A stretch of DNA of 64,000 bases from an uncultured Bacilli bacterium (GTDB lineage: Bacteria; Bacillota_I; Bacilli_A; RF39; UBA660). Location: assembly GCA_949425635.1 (NCBI GenBank), contig CASPWD010000008.1, positions 46,832 to 110,831 on the forward strand, given 5' to 3'. Every line of letters begins with the position of its first letter. Position 1 is the stretch's first letter. The translations under genes were made by a program, and so were the position numbers. Of the stretch, positions 8,419 to 17,345 are shown one piece after another. The notes under the pieces were generated by a model that worked only from the letters and a program-made list of their open reading frames with translations, searched no databases and was not told the origin of the DNA.

Positions 8419-10272
8419 TTATTTTTTAATTAATTGTTTTTTATAACAGATTTCGGTAGTTGGTATTAGTTTTTTCTGTTTAATAACTGGTATAAATATT
8501 ATGTTGCTAATATGTTTATCCTCTCCGAAATATACTCTTAAATGCCATGCTCCATTTAGTACTCGATCTTTTCGATATGAAGGAACTACACAAATTCCAT
8601 TCTCTGCATCTAAGCCACTTTTGTGAATATGACCAAGTAGTTCAACATAAACATCATCTGATGGTATGTTATTTGTAATATAGTAGCTATTTATGGTATC
8701 CCTTATTTTTTCTGTTGAATAAAACTCTGGACCAACTGCTTCAGGATATCTTCTATTTGGATGATGCATACCTATACTATCTAAGATGCTAAAAGAGCCT
8801 TTAAATGTTATCTTACAATGACCATAACCTAAGTTAATAAAGTCTTCTCTGGCATCAGCTAATAATTTAATAGGATCAACACCATCAGCAAACATATCTC
8901 GATCATGGTTGCCACCTAATATAGCATGTTTTATACCTTTACATTCTGGATATTTAACAATAGCTTTATCAACAATTCTTTGACAAGTGGATCCTTTTCG
9001 TTTTCTTTCTAAACGTGACCAAGAAAAGAAATCTCCAACATTTAAAATTAATTTTATACCGTTTAATTCACAATACTCATTTATTAGATCCATATCTTGA
9101 ATGATTTCTTTACTAAAATTTGATAAGTGAAAGTCGGATACAACCATTAAATCCATGAATTTCGTATCGTCATATATGGAAATTAAATACTCATTATCTT
9201 CAGAAATACTATCTGCTAAACTAATGTGGTCTTCAGGTTTTGTACATGTCATTCTATTTTTTATTTCATTAAAATGATCACGAAGTTCATTCGTACTCAT
9301 AATATATCCATTACTAGCTAGATATATTTTAACTTCTTCTAAAGTACATTTCCCCATTAACATTTTTCGAATGATTAATCCTTCAATTTTATTTTTGCGG
9401 TCTTCATTATAATCTAATGAATTAGGAATAACTATTCTAAATTCTTCCTCTGATAATAGTTGGGCAATCTGTTTTTCCTTTTCCTCAAGACTTTTTCTTA
9501 AAGATTTAATTTCTGATTTTAAATGAAAATAATCACTTTGAATTCTATCTTTCAAATCAGAAAGGTAATTATAACTCTCTTGTCTAGAGGATATCTCAGC
9601 TTTTAATGTTGCAATATGACTATTTAGTTGTTCAATCGTTGCTTCTAATTCTTTAATTTTATCTTCTAATTTTTTTTCTCTTTGATGCCCCTCTTCTAAT
9701 CTGCTGCTTAGTTTAGTATTGGCTCTTTTTTTACTTTCATATGCTCTTGTTTGTTTTTCTAATCTTGTAGTTAAACTTAGAATTTCTTTTTCGCTTTCAG
9801 ATAAAGAAGCTTGTAATGTACTTAATTCTGCTATTAGTTCATCTAAATTAATGCTATTTTGTTGTTCTTCTACTTTAGGATAAAATTCAAATAAATCTTT
9901 TTCAAATGAGGAAATCAGCTCATCTAATTTAGTATTTCTATCTTCTCCTGATATAACTAAATGTTCTTCATAACTTTCTCTAATACTATGTAATTTATTT
10001 ATTAGCTCTATGTCTAGTTCTATTTTATCATCATGAAGCCATCCGATAAATGAAGTAAGTGTTGAGACCATTTTATTTAGTAAGTTTAAAGAAGGTTGTT
10101 CTTTTTTTAGATTATCAATTATATAAGTTGCAAAAAAGTTAGTAAATTCAACATCCGTTATTTTAGATTTTTTTCCTAGATAATTAACTAAATCAGCATA
10201 ATAAATATCACCAAAAGCATTTTCTCTAAAAAACTTTAAAATTTTCATTTTATCAACTTGTGTAATAGCCAT
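8419..10272 (-). CDS. Coiled-coil protein with C-terminal calcineurin-like phosphoesterase domain
   Basis: A 617-residue cytoplasmic protein with no signal or membrane segment. Residues 1-120 are helical. Residues about 135-275 form a long Glu/Lys/Ser-rich coiled coil. Residues about 280-340 may be a small helical domain. From about 370 there is a metallophosphoesterase domain with all metal-binding blocks: VVSDFHLSN, LNVGDFFSW, LGGNHDRDM and ELLGHIHKSG. The enzyme should be a binuclear-metal phosphodiesterase or phosphatase; substrate is unknown. Start ATG follows GAAGGGGAG. It is monocistronic with its own promoter. I do not recognise a named family with this coiled-coil arrangement; a role in nucleic acid or nucleotide metabolism is possible. 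Confidence 0.8.
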   Translation of the reverse strand: MAITQVDKMKILKFFRENAFGDIYYADLVNYLGKKSKITDVEFTNFFATYIIDNLKKEQPSLNLLNKMVSTLTSFIGWLHDDKIELDIELINKLHSIRESYEEHLVISGEDRNTKLDELISSFEKDLFEFYPKVEEQQNSINLDELIAELSTLQASLSESEKEILSLTTRLEKQTRAYESKKRANTKLSSRLEEGHQREKKLEDKIKELEATIEQLNSHIATLKAEISSRQESYNYLSDLKDRIQSDYFHLKSEIKSLRKSLEEKEKQIAQLLSEEEFRIVIPNSLDYNEDRKNKIEGLIIRKMLMGKCTLEEVKIYLASNGYIMSTNELRDHFNEIKNRMTCTKPEDHISLADSISEDNEYLISIYDDTKFMDLMVVSDFHLSNFSKEIIQDMDLINEYCELNGIKLILNVGDFFSWSRLERKRKGSTCQRIVDKAIVKYPECKGIKHAILGGNHDRDMFADGVDPIKLLADAREDFINLGYGHCKITFKGSFSILDSIGMHHPNRRYPEAVGPEFYSTEKIRDTINSYYITNNIPSDDVYVELLGHIHKSGLDAENGICVVPSYRKDRVLNGAWHLRVYFGEDKHISNIIFIPVIKQKKLIPTTEICYKKQLIKK

Positions 10273-10304
10273 GTTACTTCTCCCCTTCTTTAATTATTAC
10301 CAAT

Positions 10305-10333
10305 ATATTAAATATATAAGAAATAATTGTCAA
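10305..10333 (-). promoter_or_regulatory. Promoter of the coiled-coil phosphoesterase gene
   Basis: Minus strand TTGACA, 17 bp, TAATAT, about 33 bp upstream of the ATG. Confidence 0.75.
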
Positions 10334-10335
10334 AC

Positions 10336-10363
10336 AAAAAGACTAAAAAATCTATTTTTAGTC
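10336..10363 (-). terminator. Terminator after the NPNTG repeat-protein gene
   Basis: Minus strand GACTAAAAA, loop, TTTTTAGTC, then TTTTT. It lies just upstream of the next gene's -35 box. Confidence 0.75.
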
Positions 10364-10413
10364 TATAAAACTTTTTTATGATTGTATAAAAACAAATTAA
10401 TATAATATTCAAA

Positions 10414-11334
10414 TTAAATACTATTAAATTTCTTAAATTTTGATTTTTTTATAATTAATGTAACGCTAATTAATAAAACGCTTCCAAATATTATAAAGGT
10501 AGTTATAAAGTCTCCTGTATTTGGATTTTTTATTTCAGAATTATCCTTATCTTCGTTATTCACATTATCATTTTTGTTTTCATTGTCATTTTTATTTTCA
10601 TTGTCATCTTTGGGAATTTCAGAACTACTATTGCTATCCCATCTTGCATATAAAGTAACTGTTGGAGCAATAGGACAATCATGTTCATCTTTAGCAGGTT
10701 CTACTTGCAATTTTGTTGTCAACTTTGTTTGAACAGGCTTTTTAAATTCTTTATCATAAAACCAGCCATCGAAGTTGTATCCTTCTTTTTTAGGAATTGG
10801 TAATTCTGAATCGATAGAGCCACCTAAAATAGTTATTCCTTCTAATTTGTTTCCACCATTAGTTTCATATTTAATAGAATATACAGCTCCTGTCTTTGGA
10901 CATTCATAAATTGGATCTTTAATAATTACTTGTGTCCATTTTGCATATAAATTTACTTCAATTATATTGGCTGGGCAACCATACATATCCTCTACATGCT
11001 TTTTATCATCAAAGTAACTATCTGAATCATCTTTAACCTTTTGTGTTAATGCCTCATCATAATACCATCCATCAAAATCAAAGCCATCTTTCTTTGGTAC
11101 AATAGTCGGATCAATTATTGGATCGCTAGGGTTACTCCATGTTGTTGTCTTACTACCAACTTTAACTCCTTCACTATAATAATTGACTTCATATTTATTC
11201 ATATTAGGATGTAGATCAAAACATCCATTATTCTCATATTCTTTATACGTCTTTACTGCAGAAACATTTGTAGCACCAACACCAAAGCCAAAAACAACCA
11301 ATAACAAACCCAATAACATCTTTTTATTTTTCAT
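10414..11334 (-). CDS. Cell-wall-anchored Listeria-Bacteroides repeat protein with NPNTG sorting signal
   Basis: A 306-residue secreted protein. A signal peptide (MKNKKMLLGLLLVVFGFGVG) ends near Ala-Val-Ser-Ala. Two Listeria-Bacteroides repeats carry GFDFDGWYYDEALTQK and GYNFDGWFYDKEFKK. An Asp/Asn/Lys/Glu-rich spacer has DNENKND repeats. The C-terminus reads KNPNTGDF, a hydrophobic helix, then KKSKFKKF, which is a sortase-type signal with NPxTG instead of LPxTG. I chose ATG 11332..11334 after TAGGAGTTTAGAT; an earlier in-frame start exists but lies upstream of the SD. It is smaller than the related protein at 5111..6790 and, unlike it, has a sorting signal. No sortase gene is in the window. 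Confidence 0.8.
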   Translation of the reverse strand: MKNKKMLLGLLLVVFGFGVGATNVSAVKTYKEYENNGCFDLHPNMNKYEVNYYSEGVKVGSKTTTWSNPSDPIIDPTIVPKKDGFDFDGWYYDEALTQKVKDDSDSYFDDKKHVEDMYGCPANIIEVNLYAKWTQVIIKDPIYECPKTGAVYSIKYETNGGNKLEGITILGGSIDSELPIPKKEGYNFDGWFYDKEFKKPVQTKLTTKLQVEPAKDEHDCPIAPTVTLYARWDSNSSSEIPKDDNENKNDNENKNDNVNNEDKDNSEIKNPNTGDFITTFIIFGSVLLISVTLIIKKSKFKKFNSI

Positions 11335-11408
11335 ATCTAAACTCCTATAATACATTTAGTATAACATATAAAAATTAAAAATAAACAAAAATAGACAAAA
11401 TAAATAAA

Positions 11409-11430
11409 AATAATGCCAATTAGCATTATT
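11409..11430 (-). terminator. Terminator of the HelD-like helicase gene
   Basis: Minus strand AATAATGC-TAATTG-GCATTATT followed by TTTAT, immediately after the stop codon. Confidence 0.75.
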
Positions 11431-11431
11431 T

Positions 11432-13447
11432 TTAAGAATAAACAATTAATTCATGTTGAGCTCTAGTACAAGCGACATATAATAGATTCTTTTCATTTTT
11501 TAAATATTTACTTTCAACATCACTATATACGATAACGCTATCGAATTCTAAACCTTTAGCTAAATAAGCTGGTAATACAACAAGTTCTTTGTTAAATTCT
11601 TCAGTATTACTATTTAGTATTGATATAGGAATTGTGTCTTTTAGTTGTTCATATAATTTTAGTGCTGTATTACTATCTCTTGTTATAACAGCTACACTTT
11701 TATATTTTGTTCTTAAGTATTCAATATCCTCAAGTAATTTACTATTATCTACGCGATGAATTAGTGGTCTCTTTTCTGTTTTTCTGATTGCACAAACATG
11801 ATTAAGTCCTAATATTTTATTTGTAAATTCAATAATTTCTGGACTAGAGCGGTATGTTTTAGTTAAAGAGATACATTTACTTTTTTCAAAGATGTTAGAT
11901 AGGATATCTAAACTTTCATATTTATAGTAAGGATTTATTGTTTGGTTAACGTCACCTAAAATTGTAAAATTGCTGTTTCTGAATATTTTATTAATTATCA
12001 AATATTGTAGATAACTATAGTCTTGAGCTTCATCTATAACAACTTGTCTAATATTACCTTCGTAAGGGAATCCTTCTAATAATCCTTTCATATAAACAAA
12101 TAATAAAGCGTCTTCATAACCAATAGTTTTACTTTTATTAAATTTTCTAATGTCTTCGTCTCTTGCTCTTATCTTACAGAAGGAACTAGAGAAAAAGCCT
12201 AGATATATATCTTTGTAATCTTTTTTAAAACTGCTATTTTCCATTATTAGTTTTTTATAAGTTGCTGTTTTTTTATGACTTCCTTTGTAGTTAGCTTCGC
12301 TTAGTTTTTCTGCTATTATGTCTACTCTTTCGAAGAAAGGTAATGTGTTGTAACGTTTATGCAGTAATTCATTTAAATCTTCTTTATAAACTGTATAGAC
12401 TTTGTTTTCAGTAAAGTCACTTAAAACTCTAGCTTTTCTTATGTAATCTTCAATATATAGATTGATATCATTTATTATTTCGTCACTCTGTTTATATTTA
12501 ATAAATTCAACATTTGGGACTTTTTCAGAATAGAATTTACCAATAAAATCCATAAATGGTTCAACACTCTCAAATTCAGTAATCGTGTTGCTTAAATAAT
12601 CATTAAATGTTGTCTGCAAAGTATTGTCTTCCCCTAGTTCAGGTAATACATTAGAGATATATTCAGTAAATATTTGATTAGGTGAAAAAATTAAAACATC
12701 ATTGCTTGTTAAATTTTTGATTTTATATAATAAGAAAGCTATTCGGTGGAGAGCAACACTAGTTTTTCCTGAACCAGCGATTCCTGATACTATTAAGGTC
12801 TTGTCTCTAACATTTCTTATTACGTTGTTTTGTTCTTGTTGAATTGTATTAACAATATTTTTCATTTTTTCATTGCTATCATTTGCTAAAACTTCTTGTA
12901 ATAAGTCATCATCTATATTCATGGAATTATCAAAAGCACTTTCCAAAATACGATTCGCTATTTTATATTGACGTTTTCTAATAAGTTGTCCTTTTACAGG
13001 GCCTCCTGGTGCTGCATAAGCACATGGACCTACTTCAAAGTCATAAAATAAACTACATATTGGACTACGCCAGTCATATATAATATTTCCATAGTCTTCA
13101 TCTTTTAAGTAAGTTAGTCCTAAATATACACTAAATCTTTCCTTGTCTTCATCTTCAAATACGACTGAGGCAAAGTAAGGATTATCTTTAATACGATAAA
13201 GCTTTTTGAAGTAATCTTGCTTCATTAAAATTTTGTTTGCTTCAAATTCTGACTCTGCATTAGCTTGATTTAATTCTTGAGCATCCATAGCACGCATATT
13301 ATCCCACGTGTATTTTCTGAATTCCATAAATTTATCTTGGTCTTCAAATATAGTTTCGCCCATTTGAGCAAGTTTATCATCTAATAATTTCAAAACTTCC
13401 TCTAATCTTCTATTCTCTAAATCGAAATCTTTTCCTGTTATTGACAT
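11432..13447 (-). CDS. helD: HelD-type superfamily 1 helicase/ATPase
   Basis: UvrD/Rep-like motor that, in Bacillus HelD, binds RNA polymerase and removes it from stalled complexes. The 671-residue protein has an N-terminal coiled coil (about 1-100). The Walker A is GIAGSGKTSVALHRIAFLL (about 225-243) and the Walker B is VVIDEAQDYS. Motif III is TILGDVNQTI. The C-terminal motifs are LTKTYRSSPEI and LLYVACTRAQHELIV. The YDWRSPICSLFYDF block near residue 135 is characteristic of HelD proteins rather than UvrD/PcrA. It is shorter than B. subtilis HelD (774). I chose ATG 13445..13447, as the upstream ATG lies inside the SD AGGAGGGTGG. Confidence 0.85.
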   Translation of the reverse strand: MSITGKDFDLENRRLEEVLKLLDDKLAQMGETIFEDQDKFMEFRKYTWDNMRAMDAQELNQANAESEFEANKILMKQDYFKKLYRIKDNPYFASVVFEDEDKERFSVYLGLTYLKDEDYGNIIYDWRSPICSLFYDFEVGPCAYAAPGGPVKGQLIRKRQYKIANRILESAFDNSMNIDDDLLQEVLANDSNEKMKNIVNTIQQEQNNVIRNVRDKTLIVSGIAGSGKTSVALHRIAFLLYKIKNLTSNDVLIFSPNQIFTEYISNVLPELGEDNTLQTTFNDYLSNTITEFESVEPFMDFIGKFYSEKVPNVEFIKYKQSDEIINDINLYIEDYIRKARVLSDFTENKVYTVYKEDLNELLHKRYNTLPFFERVDIIAEKLSEANYKGSHKKTATYKKLIMENSSFKKDYKDIYLGFFSSSFCKIRARDEDIRKFNKSKTIGYEDALLFVYMKGLLEGFPYEGNIRQVVIDEAQDYSYLQYLIINKIFRNSNFTILGDVNQTINPYYKYESLDILSNIFEKSKCISLTKTYRSSPEIIEFTNKILGLNHVCAIRKTEKRPLIHRVDNSKLLEDIEYLRTKYKSVAVITRDSNTALKLYEQLKDTIPISILNSNTEEFNKELVVLPAYLAKGLEFDSVIVYSDVESKYLKNEKNLLYVACTRAQHELIVYS

Positions 13448-13565
13448 ATAATACCACCCTCCTATCATAACAAAATACCACTATCTTATAGCGGATTAAT
13501 ATCTTTTAAATTGTCTAAAGTAAAAAGTCAATCTTAGTATACAATTTTTGAAGTCTTTTTTCAAG

Positions 13566-13590
13566 AAAAAAAAGGCTTTAATATGCCTTA
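13566..13590 (-). terminator. Terminator of the WXG100 operon
   Basis: Minus strand AAGGC, AT-rich loop, GCCTT, then TTTTTTTT, overlapping the last gene's stop. It closes the operon that starts at 17648. Confidence 0.75.
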
Positions 13591-13866
13591 AATGTTCTTT
13601 GTATTTCGAATTATTTCTAGTTTATCAGAAAGTTCTATAGATTCTTCATTCTTATAACCAATATGACAAATTTCTTCTATCTGGTCATGATTAAATAAGG
13701 CACTTCCACTTGACTCCAAAATCCCTTCTGGATATGGACATCCACGATAATCAAATATTTTATTAGATTTAGATTCAGCTACTCCACAAAAACCTGTTAT
13801 CATTATTTTTTTTGTTCCACCTTTTAAAAGAACTACTGTACCGATTGGTAAATATTTTTCTTCCAT
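13588..13866 (-). CDS. DUF4176-type protein (paralogue 2)
   Basis: A 92-residue protein: LPIGTVVLLKGGTKKIMITG, then YDYRGCPYPEG-like residues and FNHDQIEEICHIGY. The sequence fits the DUF4176 family often encoded in type VII secretion (ESX/WXG) gene clusters. Exact function is unknown; these are small soluble cytoplasmic proteins. It is a paralogue of the next gene upstream, 18 bp away. SD is TTAGGAG. Confidence 0.75.
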   Translation of the reverse strand: MEEKYLPIGTVVLLKGGTKKIMITGFCGVAESKSNKIFDYRGCPYPEGILESSGSALFNHDQIEEICHIGYKNEESIELSDKLEIIRNTKNI

Positions 13867-13884
13867 AAATATTCTCCTAATATT

Positions 13885-14313
13885 CTATAAATTGATTGAA
13901 TCAATTTTCTCAATTTCATTTCCAGATATTTTTTCAGCAGCAAACTTACTATACATATCATTACTGGACAAAGTATCTACTGAATTTGGACTCTTACTTC
14001 TATTTTTAAGTCCTAGATTATTATCTTGCTTTAGATTATTGCTTGAAGTAACTAAGGATATTTTAGACGCTTCTTTTTCAATAAATTCTTTAAACTCTTC
14101 ATTTTCTAGTCCTTTATAGATGACTTCAATTATCTGGTTATTATCAAATAAGCAAAAAATATTTTCTATTAGTCCCTCTGGAAAAATACAGCCATTATAA
14201 TCATATATTTTTTCTTCGTCGTTGTTTTTAGATGAATATCCAGTAATCATAACTTTTCTATTACCACCTTCAAGTAAAACGACAGTACCTATTGGTAAAA
14301 GTTCTTTTCTCAT
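13885..14313 (-). CDS. DUF4176-type protein (paralogue 1) with C-terminal extension
   Basis: A 142-residue protein. Residues 1-80 match the DUF4176 pattern (LLPIGTVVLLEGGNRKVMITG, then YDYNGCIFPEGLI). A Ser/Asn/Lys-rich tail of about 60 residues is absent from the neighbour. I chose ATG 14311..14313, because CAGGTG lies 5 nt upstream; this leaves 11 bp to the previous stop. It probably acts with the WXG100 proteins upstream, based only on context. Confidence 0.72.
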   Translation of the reverse strand: MRKELLPIGTVVLLEGGNRKVMITGYSSKNNDEEKIYDYNGCIFPEGLIENIFCLFDNNQIIEVIYKGLENEEFKEFIEKEASKISLVTSSNNLKQDNNLGLKNRSKSPNSVDTLSSNDMYSKFAAEKISGNEIEKIDSINL

Positions 14314-14324
14314 ATAAACACCTG

Positions 14325-15464
14325 TCAATCTATTTTAGTTTCGTTGCTATTTTCTTTATTTTTTAAATTCAGTTCGTCACTAACTGCTTCACTAATAGCG
14401 TTCGTCTTATTGCTTACTCCAACAGAACCAACAAAGGCACTACCTAATAGTCCTCCAAAAAGTGCAACACTACCCGCTAATGCAGCGTTGTTGTTAAAAA
14501 CAGACTCTAATTTATTTAGATCTACGGATGTACTTGCTCCTATTGTTTTATAAATATTAGCATTTTGAGGATTAAATTCTGGTAAAATACCTTTTATAAA
14601 TTCGTGTGAATATAAACCGCTTTGAAGTGTGTTTGTTGTAAATGTATTAGCGTTTTTTACTATGTCACTATAATTAATATCGTATCCGTATGTTCTTCTT
14701 AGATAATCTGTAGCAATTTCATTATTCATTGTAGTATTAGTATAAGTATAAAAAGAACCTAGTGCTTCTGATGTTGTTGTTTTGATTTCATTACCATCTA
14801 AAGTTATACTTGTTTCTATACCTAAAACTGTCATGTTATCGCTATTTGAATGTTTTAATATGATGCCTTCTTTTGAAGCTGATTCTCTTAAATCAGCATA
14901 TTTTTCATTATATTCTTCTATTTTAGTTAAGATTTTTTGCAAAGATAATTTTACGTTTTCTAACTTTTCATCTAAATTTTTGATTTCCTTATAATTTGCT
15001 TGAGTTATAGTTCCTGTTTTTCCGTTACATTCATTCAACAATTTTTCAAAATTATTTTTGGCTTCATGACGAAAATTTATTGCATGGAAATCATTTACAA
15101 CGTTTCCTATTCCAACTGATGAAGTAAGAGGTGTTATTATTTCATCTATTATCCATCTATCTAATGAAAGCAATGATGATAATTTTGTAGTGGTTACGGA
15201 ATTTGAAGCTAAAGTACCTGCATTTTTTAAATATTCATTATCTCGTATTCCACATATTGTTTGATCATTAACAAAAAGAGATTTTATCTTGTTTTTAGGA
15301 GTTTCATATAGTTCATCTAGAAAATTATTATTAATAAAATTATTATGTAATTGATTAAAATTCTCTTCCCATAAGTCGATTGCTTTTTCTACATAAGTTT
15401 TAGATTCTTCTACACTTTTTTGAACTTCTTTATATTCTTCGTAATTTAACTTAATCTTAGACAC
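14325..15464 (-). CDS. T7SS-linked helical protein with C-terminal hydrophobic segment
   Basis: A 379-residue protein not recognised as a named family. It begins MSKIKLNYEEYKEVQKSVEE from a GTG codon (15462..15464), preceded by GGGGTGATAAT. Residues 1-200 are mostly helical and include a predicted coiled coil (LDEKLENVKLSLQKILTKIEE). A Thr/Asn-rich middle follows. A hydrophobic Gly/Ala stretch (ALAGSVALFGGLLGSAFVG) lies about 40 residues from the end and could span the membrane. It resembles the general layout of long ESX-associated substrates but has no toxin domain I can identify. It is in the operon with WXG100 genes. Confidence 0.65.
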   Translation of the reverse strand: MSKIKLNYEEYKEVQKSVEESKTYVEKAIDLWEENFNQLHNNFINNNFLDELYETPKNKIKSLFVNDQTICGIRDNEYLKNAGTLASNSVTTTKLSSLLSLDRWIIDEIITPLTSSVGIGNVVNDFHAINFRHEAKNNFEKLLNECNGKTGTITQANYKEIKNLDEKLENVKLSLQKILTKIEEYNEKYADLRESASKEGIILKHSNSDNMTVLGIETSITLDGNEIKTTTSEALGSFYTYTNTTMNNEIATDYLRRTYGYDINYSDIVKNANTFTTNTLQSGLYSHEFIKGILPEFNPQNANIYKTIGASTSVDLNKLESVFNNNAALAGSVALFGGLLGSAFVGSVGVSNKTNAISEAVSDELNLKNKENSNETKID

Positions 15465-15489
15465 ATTATCACCCCATAACTATTGTTAT

Positions 15490-15921
15490 TTAATATTCAA
15501 TATTTTCATTTTGAATTGATTCTTTCTTATACTGTCCAGCTACTGCCCAACCAAAATTGTATTCTAATTCTTTATTTATGTTATTTATATCTTCTAATAA
15601 TGTCTTATAAAGTGAAGATAATTCTGATTTTAAATTGTTGATATCTCTTTCTATTTCATTACATACTAGTGTTAAATCCTCATAATCTCCACTAGACGAA
15701 TCACCTCTGCAAAATGAAAATGCCGATTTGTTTTTAGTACTCTCTAAAGATTTCATGGCTTCCTCTAAATTTTGGGGGATATCTTTTATTAGAAAATTAA
15801 AAGCTTCATTAATATTTTCTGTAATAAGAGAATATCCTATTCCTAATGTCTTACAACTATATGTTATTGTTGTATTTTGATTACCTGTAGTATTTGAAGC
15901 TGTTTTGGTTGTGTATGCCAT
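15490..15921 (-). CDS. Small T7SS-linked helical protein
   Basis: A 143-residue protein: a Thr/Asn-rich N-terminus, then helices with LIKDIPQNLEEAMKSLEST and LKSELSSLYKTLLEDINNI, ending FGWAVAGQYKKES. It has no signal peptide or membrane segment and no WXG turn. Family unknown. Its size, helicity and position among the WXG100 genes suggest a secreted partner or chaperone. SD is AAGGAGGACAC. Confidence 0.65.
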   Translation of the reverse strand: MAYTTKTASNTTGNQNTTITYSCKTLGIGYSLITENINEAFNFLIKDIPQNLEEAMKSLESTKNKSAFSFCRGDSSSGDYEDLTLVCNEIERDINNLKSELSSLYKTLLEDINNINKELEYNFGWAVAGQYKKESIQNENIEY

Positions 15922-15946
15922 AAGTGTCCTCCTTAGTTATTTATTT

Positions 15947-16576
15947 TTATTTATATATAGTAAGTATTCCTTTAATATCTTTCGTAACATATTTTGCTCC
16001 TGTTTGTCCGTTACTAGACTGTGAAGTTTGTAATGATTTATCAAACTCTTGGTTTGAAGATACGGAACTTTCTTTTTGAATTAAAGGGCTTATCATTGTT
16101 GGAATTGTACCTAATGCTAAACTTGCTCCTGCAATACCCATGATTGTTCCAGCGCTCTTTGATGAATTGTTTTCTTGACTTGTATTTGATGAGTAATTTT
16201 CATAATATGAATTGCTATTTATAGTTTCTTTAGACTGATTTGTTATTCCTAATGGATTAGAAGTTTTCAAACCATTTACTTGTTCTTCAAATTGTTTGTA
16301 ATTGTCAGTTGTTTTGGAAACTAGTGCAGCCCAATTTTGAAAGTTTGCTATAAATTCATTAAAATTTGCTGAAGTATTATCCCAATCTAATAAAAGTTGG
16401 TATCCTAAATCACCTGATATTGCTTCATTTTCAACATCAATATTTTCATGAATATCTTCATCAAGAGTTTTAAGAATTCCTGCAATAGAATCTTTGTCAC
16501 TTGCATCGCCTACAATTTTTTGCATATTCTTGTATATTCGCGATACATTGTCATAATCAAATATTCTATCATTCAT
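15947..16576 (-). CDS. T7SS-linked protein with Gly/Ala hydrophobic segment
   Basis: A 209-residue protein. The helical N-terminal half has DWDNTSANFNEFIANFQNWA. A Ser/Asn linker and a hydrophobic stretch (TIMGIAGASLALGTIPTMI) follow. I chose the second ATG (16574..16576, MNDRIF), since AAAGGA lies 9 nt upstream of it and only 1 nt from the first ATG. The layout, helical domain then Gly/Ala hydrophobic segment near the end, is shared with the 379-residue neighbour, so they may be distant relatives. Function unknown. Confidence 0.65.
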   Translation of the reverse strand: MNDRIFDYDNVSRIYKNMQKIVGDASDKDSIAGILKTLDEDIHENIDVENEAISGDLGYQLLLDWDNTSANFNEFIANFQNWAALVSKTTDNYKQFEEQVNGLKTSNPLGITNQSKETINSNSYYENYSSNTSQENNSSKSAGTIMGIAGASLALGTIPTMISPLIQKESSVSSNQEFDKSLQTSQSSNGQTGAKYVTKDIKGILTIYK

Positions 16577-16606
16577 TAAAATCATTCCTTTCAGAAAATA
16601 TAAATA

Positions 16607-16918
16607 TTAGTTACTTTTTGTCATATTTTCAATTATATCGGTTAGTTCATTTGCCAAGATTTCTGTACCTTCAGCCATATTTTTTAAGTGAGTAGAATAC
16701 ATTTTTATTCCAGATGATAAATCGTTTAATGACTTTCTATATCCTTCTGTTCCATCTTTAAACATATTATAGTCATCGCCTGTCCAGTATTGACCAAGTT
16801 CATCTATCGCAGAATACATATCTGTAATTCTCTCAGTATAAATTTCAGTATTTCTTTCTATTCTATCTGCTAATTCTTTTTGTTTTTCACTATCAATAGT
16901 AAAATCCCAACTTGCCAT
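16607..16918 (-). CDS. WXG100 family protein (EsxA-like)
   Basis: A 103-residue protein of WXG100 size with the central turn GQYWTGDDYNMF (W-T-G at about residue 45), flanked by two long helices. These proteins form antiparallel helical-hairpin dimers and are secreted by type VII (ESX/Yuk) systems. The N-terminus is ASWDFTIDSEKQKELADRI. I see no clear C-terminal Y-x-x-x-D/E export signal. It lies after a strong intergenic hairpin that could set its expression apart from upstream genes. Confidence 0.88.
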   Translation of the reverse strand: MASWDFTIDSEKQKELADRIERNTEIYTERITDMYSAIDELGQYWTGDDYNMFKDGTEGYRKSLNDLSSGIKMYSTHLKNMAEGTEILANELTDIIENMTKSN

Positions 16919-16942
16919 AAAACACCAGCTTTCTTAAAATAA

Positions 16943-16982
16943 TATCTTGTAAAAAGCTAAGTTCTTAGCGATTTACAAGATA
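16943..16982 (-). other. Nested intergenic hairpin ahead of the WXG100 gene
   Basis: An 11-bp inverted repeat (TATCTTGTAAA / TTTACAAGATA) encloses a second one, GCTAAG / CTTAGC, which on the minus strand is followed by TTTTT. A further small hairpin (ACTAC/GTAGT) lies just upstream in the transcript. The inner stem plus T-run looks like a weak terminator or attenuator; the outer stem could protect a processed 5' end of the downstream mRNA. Confidence 0.7.
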
Positions 16983-17002
16983 CTACTTTTCTAGTAGTAA
17001 CT

Positions 17003-17320
17003 CTATAACGTTTCATAAAAATTATTGTTGTTATGAGATTGTTCAAATTGATTATATGCTTCGGCTGCTGCTTTAGCATTTTGCAATAATACGTTTAAAT
17101 TGTTCAAACTAGAAACTAGACTAGGCATTAAATTATTCCATTCTTCCATTTTTATTCTAGCCCAATCACTATCTTCGGCAGATGATAAGCCATCTAAAAT
17201 TGCTCGATTACAATTTTCAATCACGCCATTAATAGTTGATGAATCCGTTTCTCCTTCACCAATAATATTATTTAAGATAGTAAATTGTTCATTAAATGCT
17301 GCATAATCAAATACGTCCAT
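17003..17320 (-). CDS. WXG100-sized helical protein without the WXG turn
   Basis: A 105-residue protein with two predicted helices. The region between them reads DSDWARIKMEEWNNLMP, which has Trp residues but no W-x-G. Size, helicity and position between two WXG100 genes suggest it is a diverged partner of one of them. No signal peptide. Confidence 0.68.
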   Translation of the reverse strand: MDVFDYAAFNEQFTILNNIIGEGETDSSTINGVIENCNRAILDGLSSAEDSDWARIKMEEWNNLMPSLVSSLNNLNVLLQNAKAAAEAYNQFEQSHNNNNFYETL

Positions 17321-17345
17321 AATGTCACCTCTTTATAAAAATATT

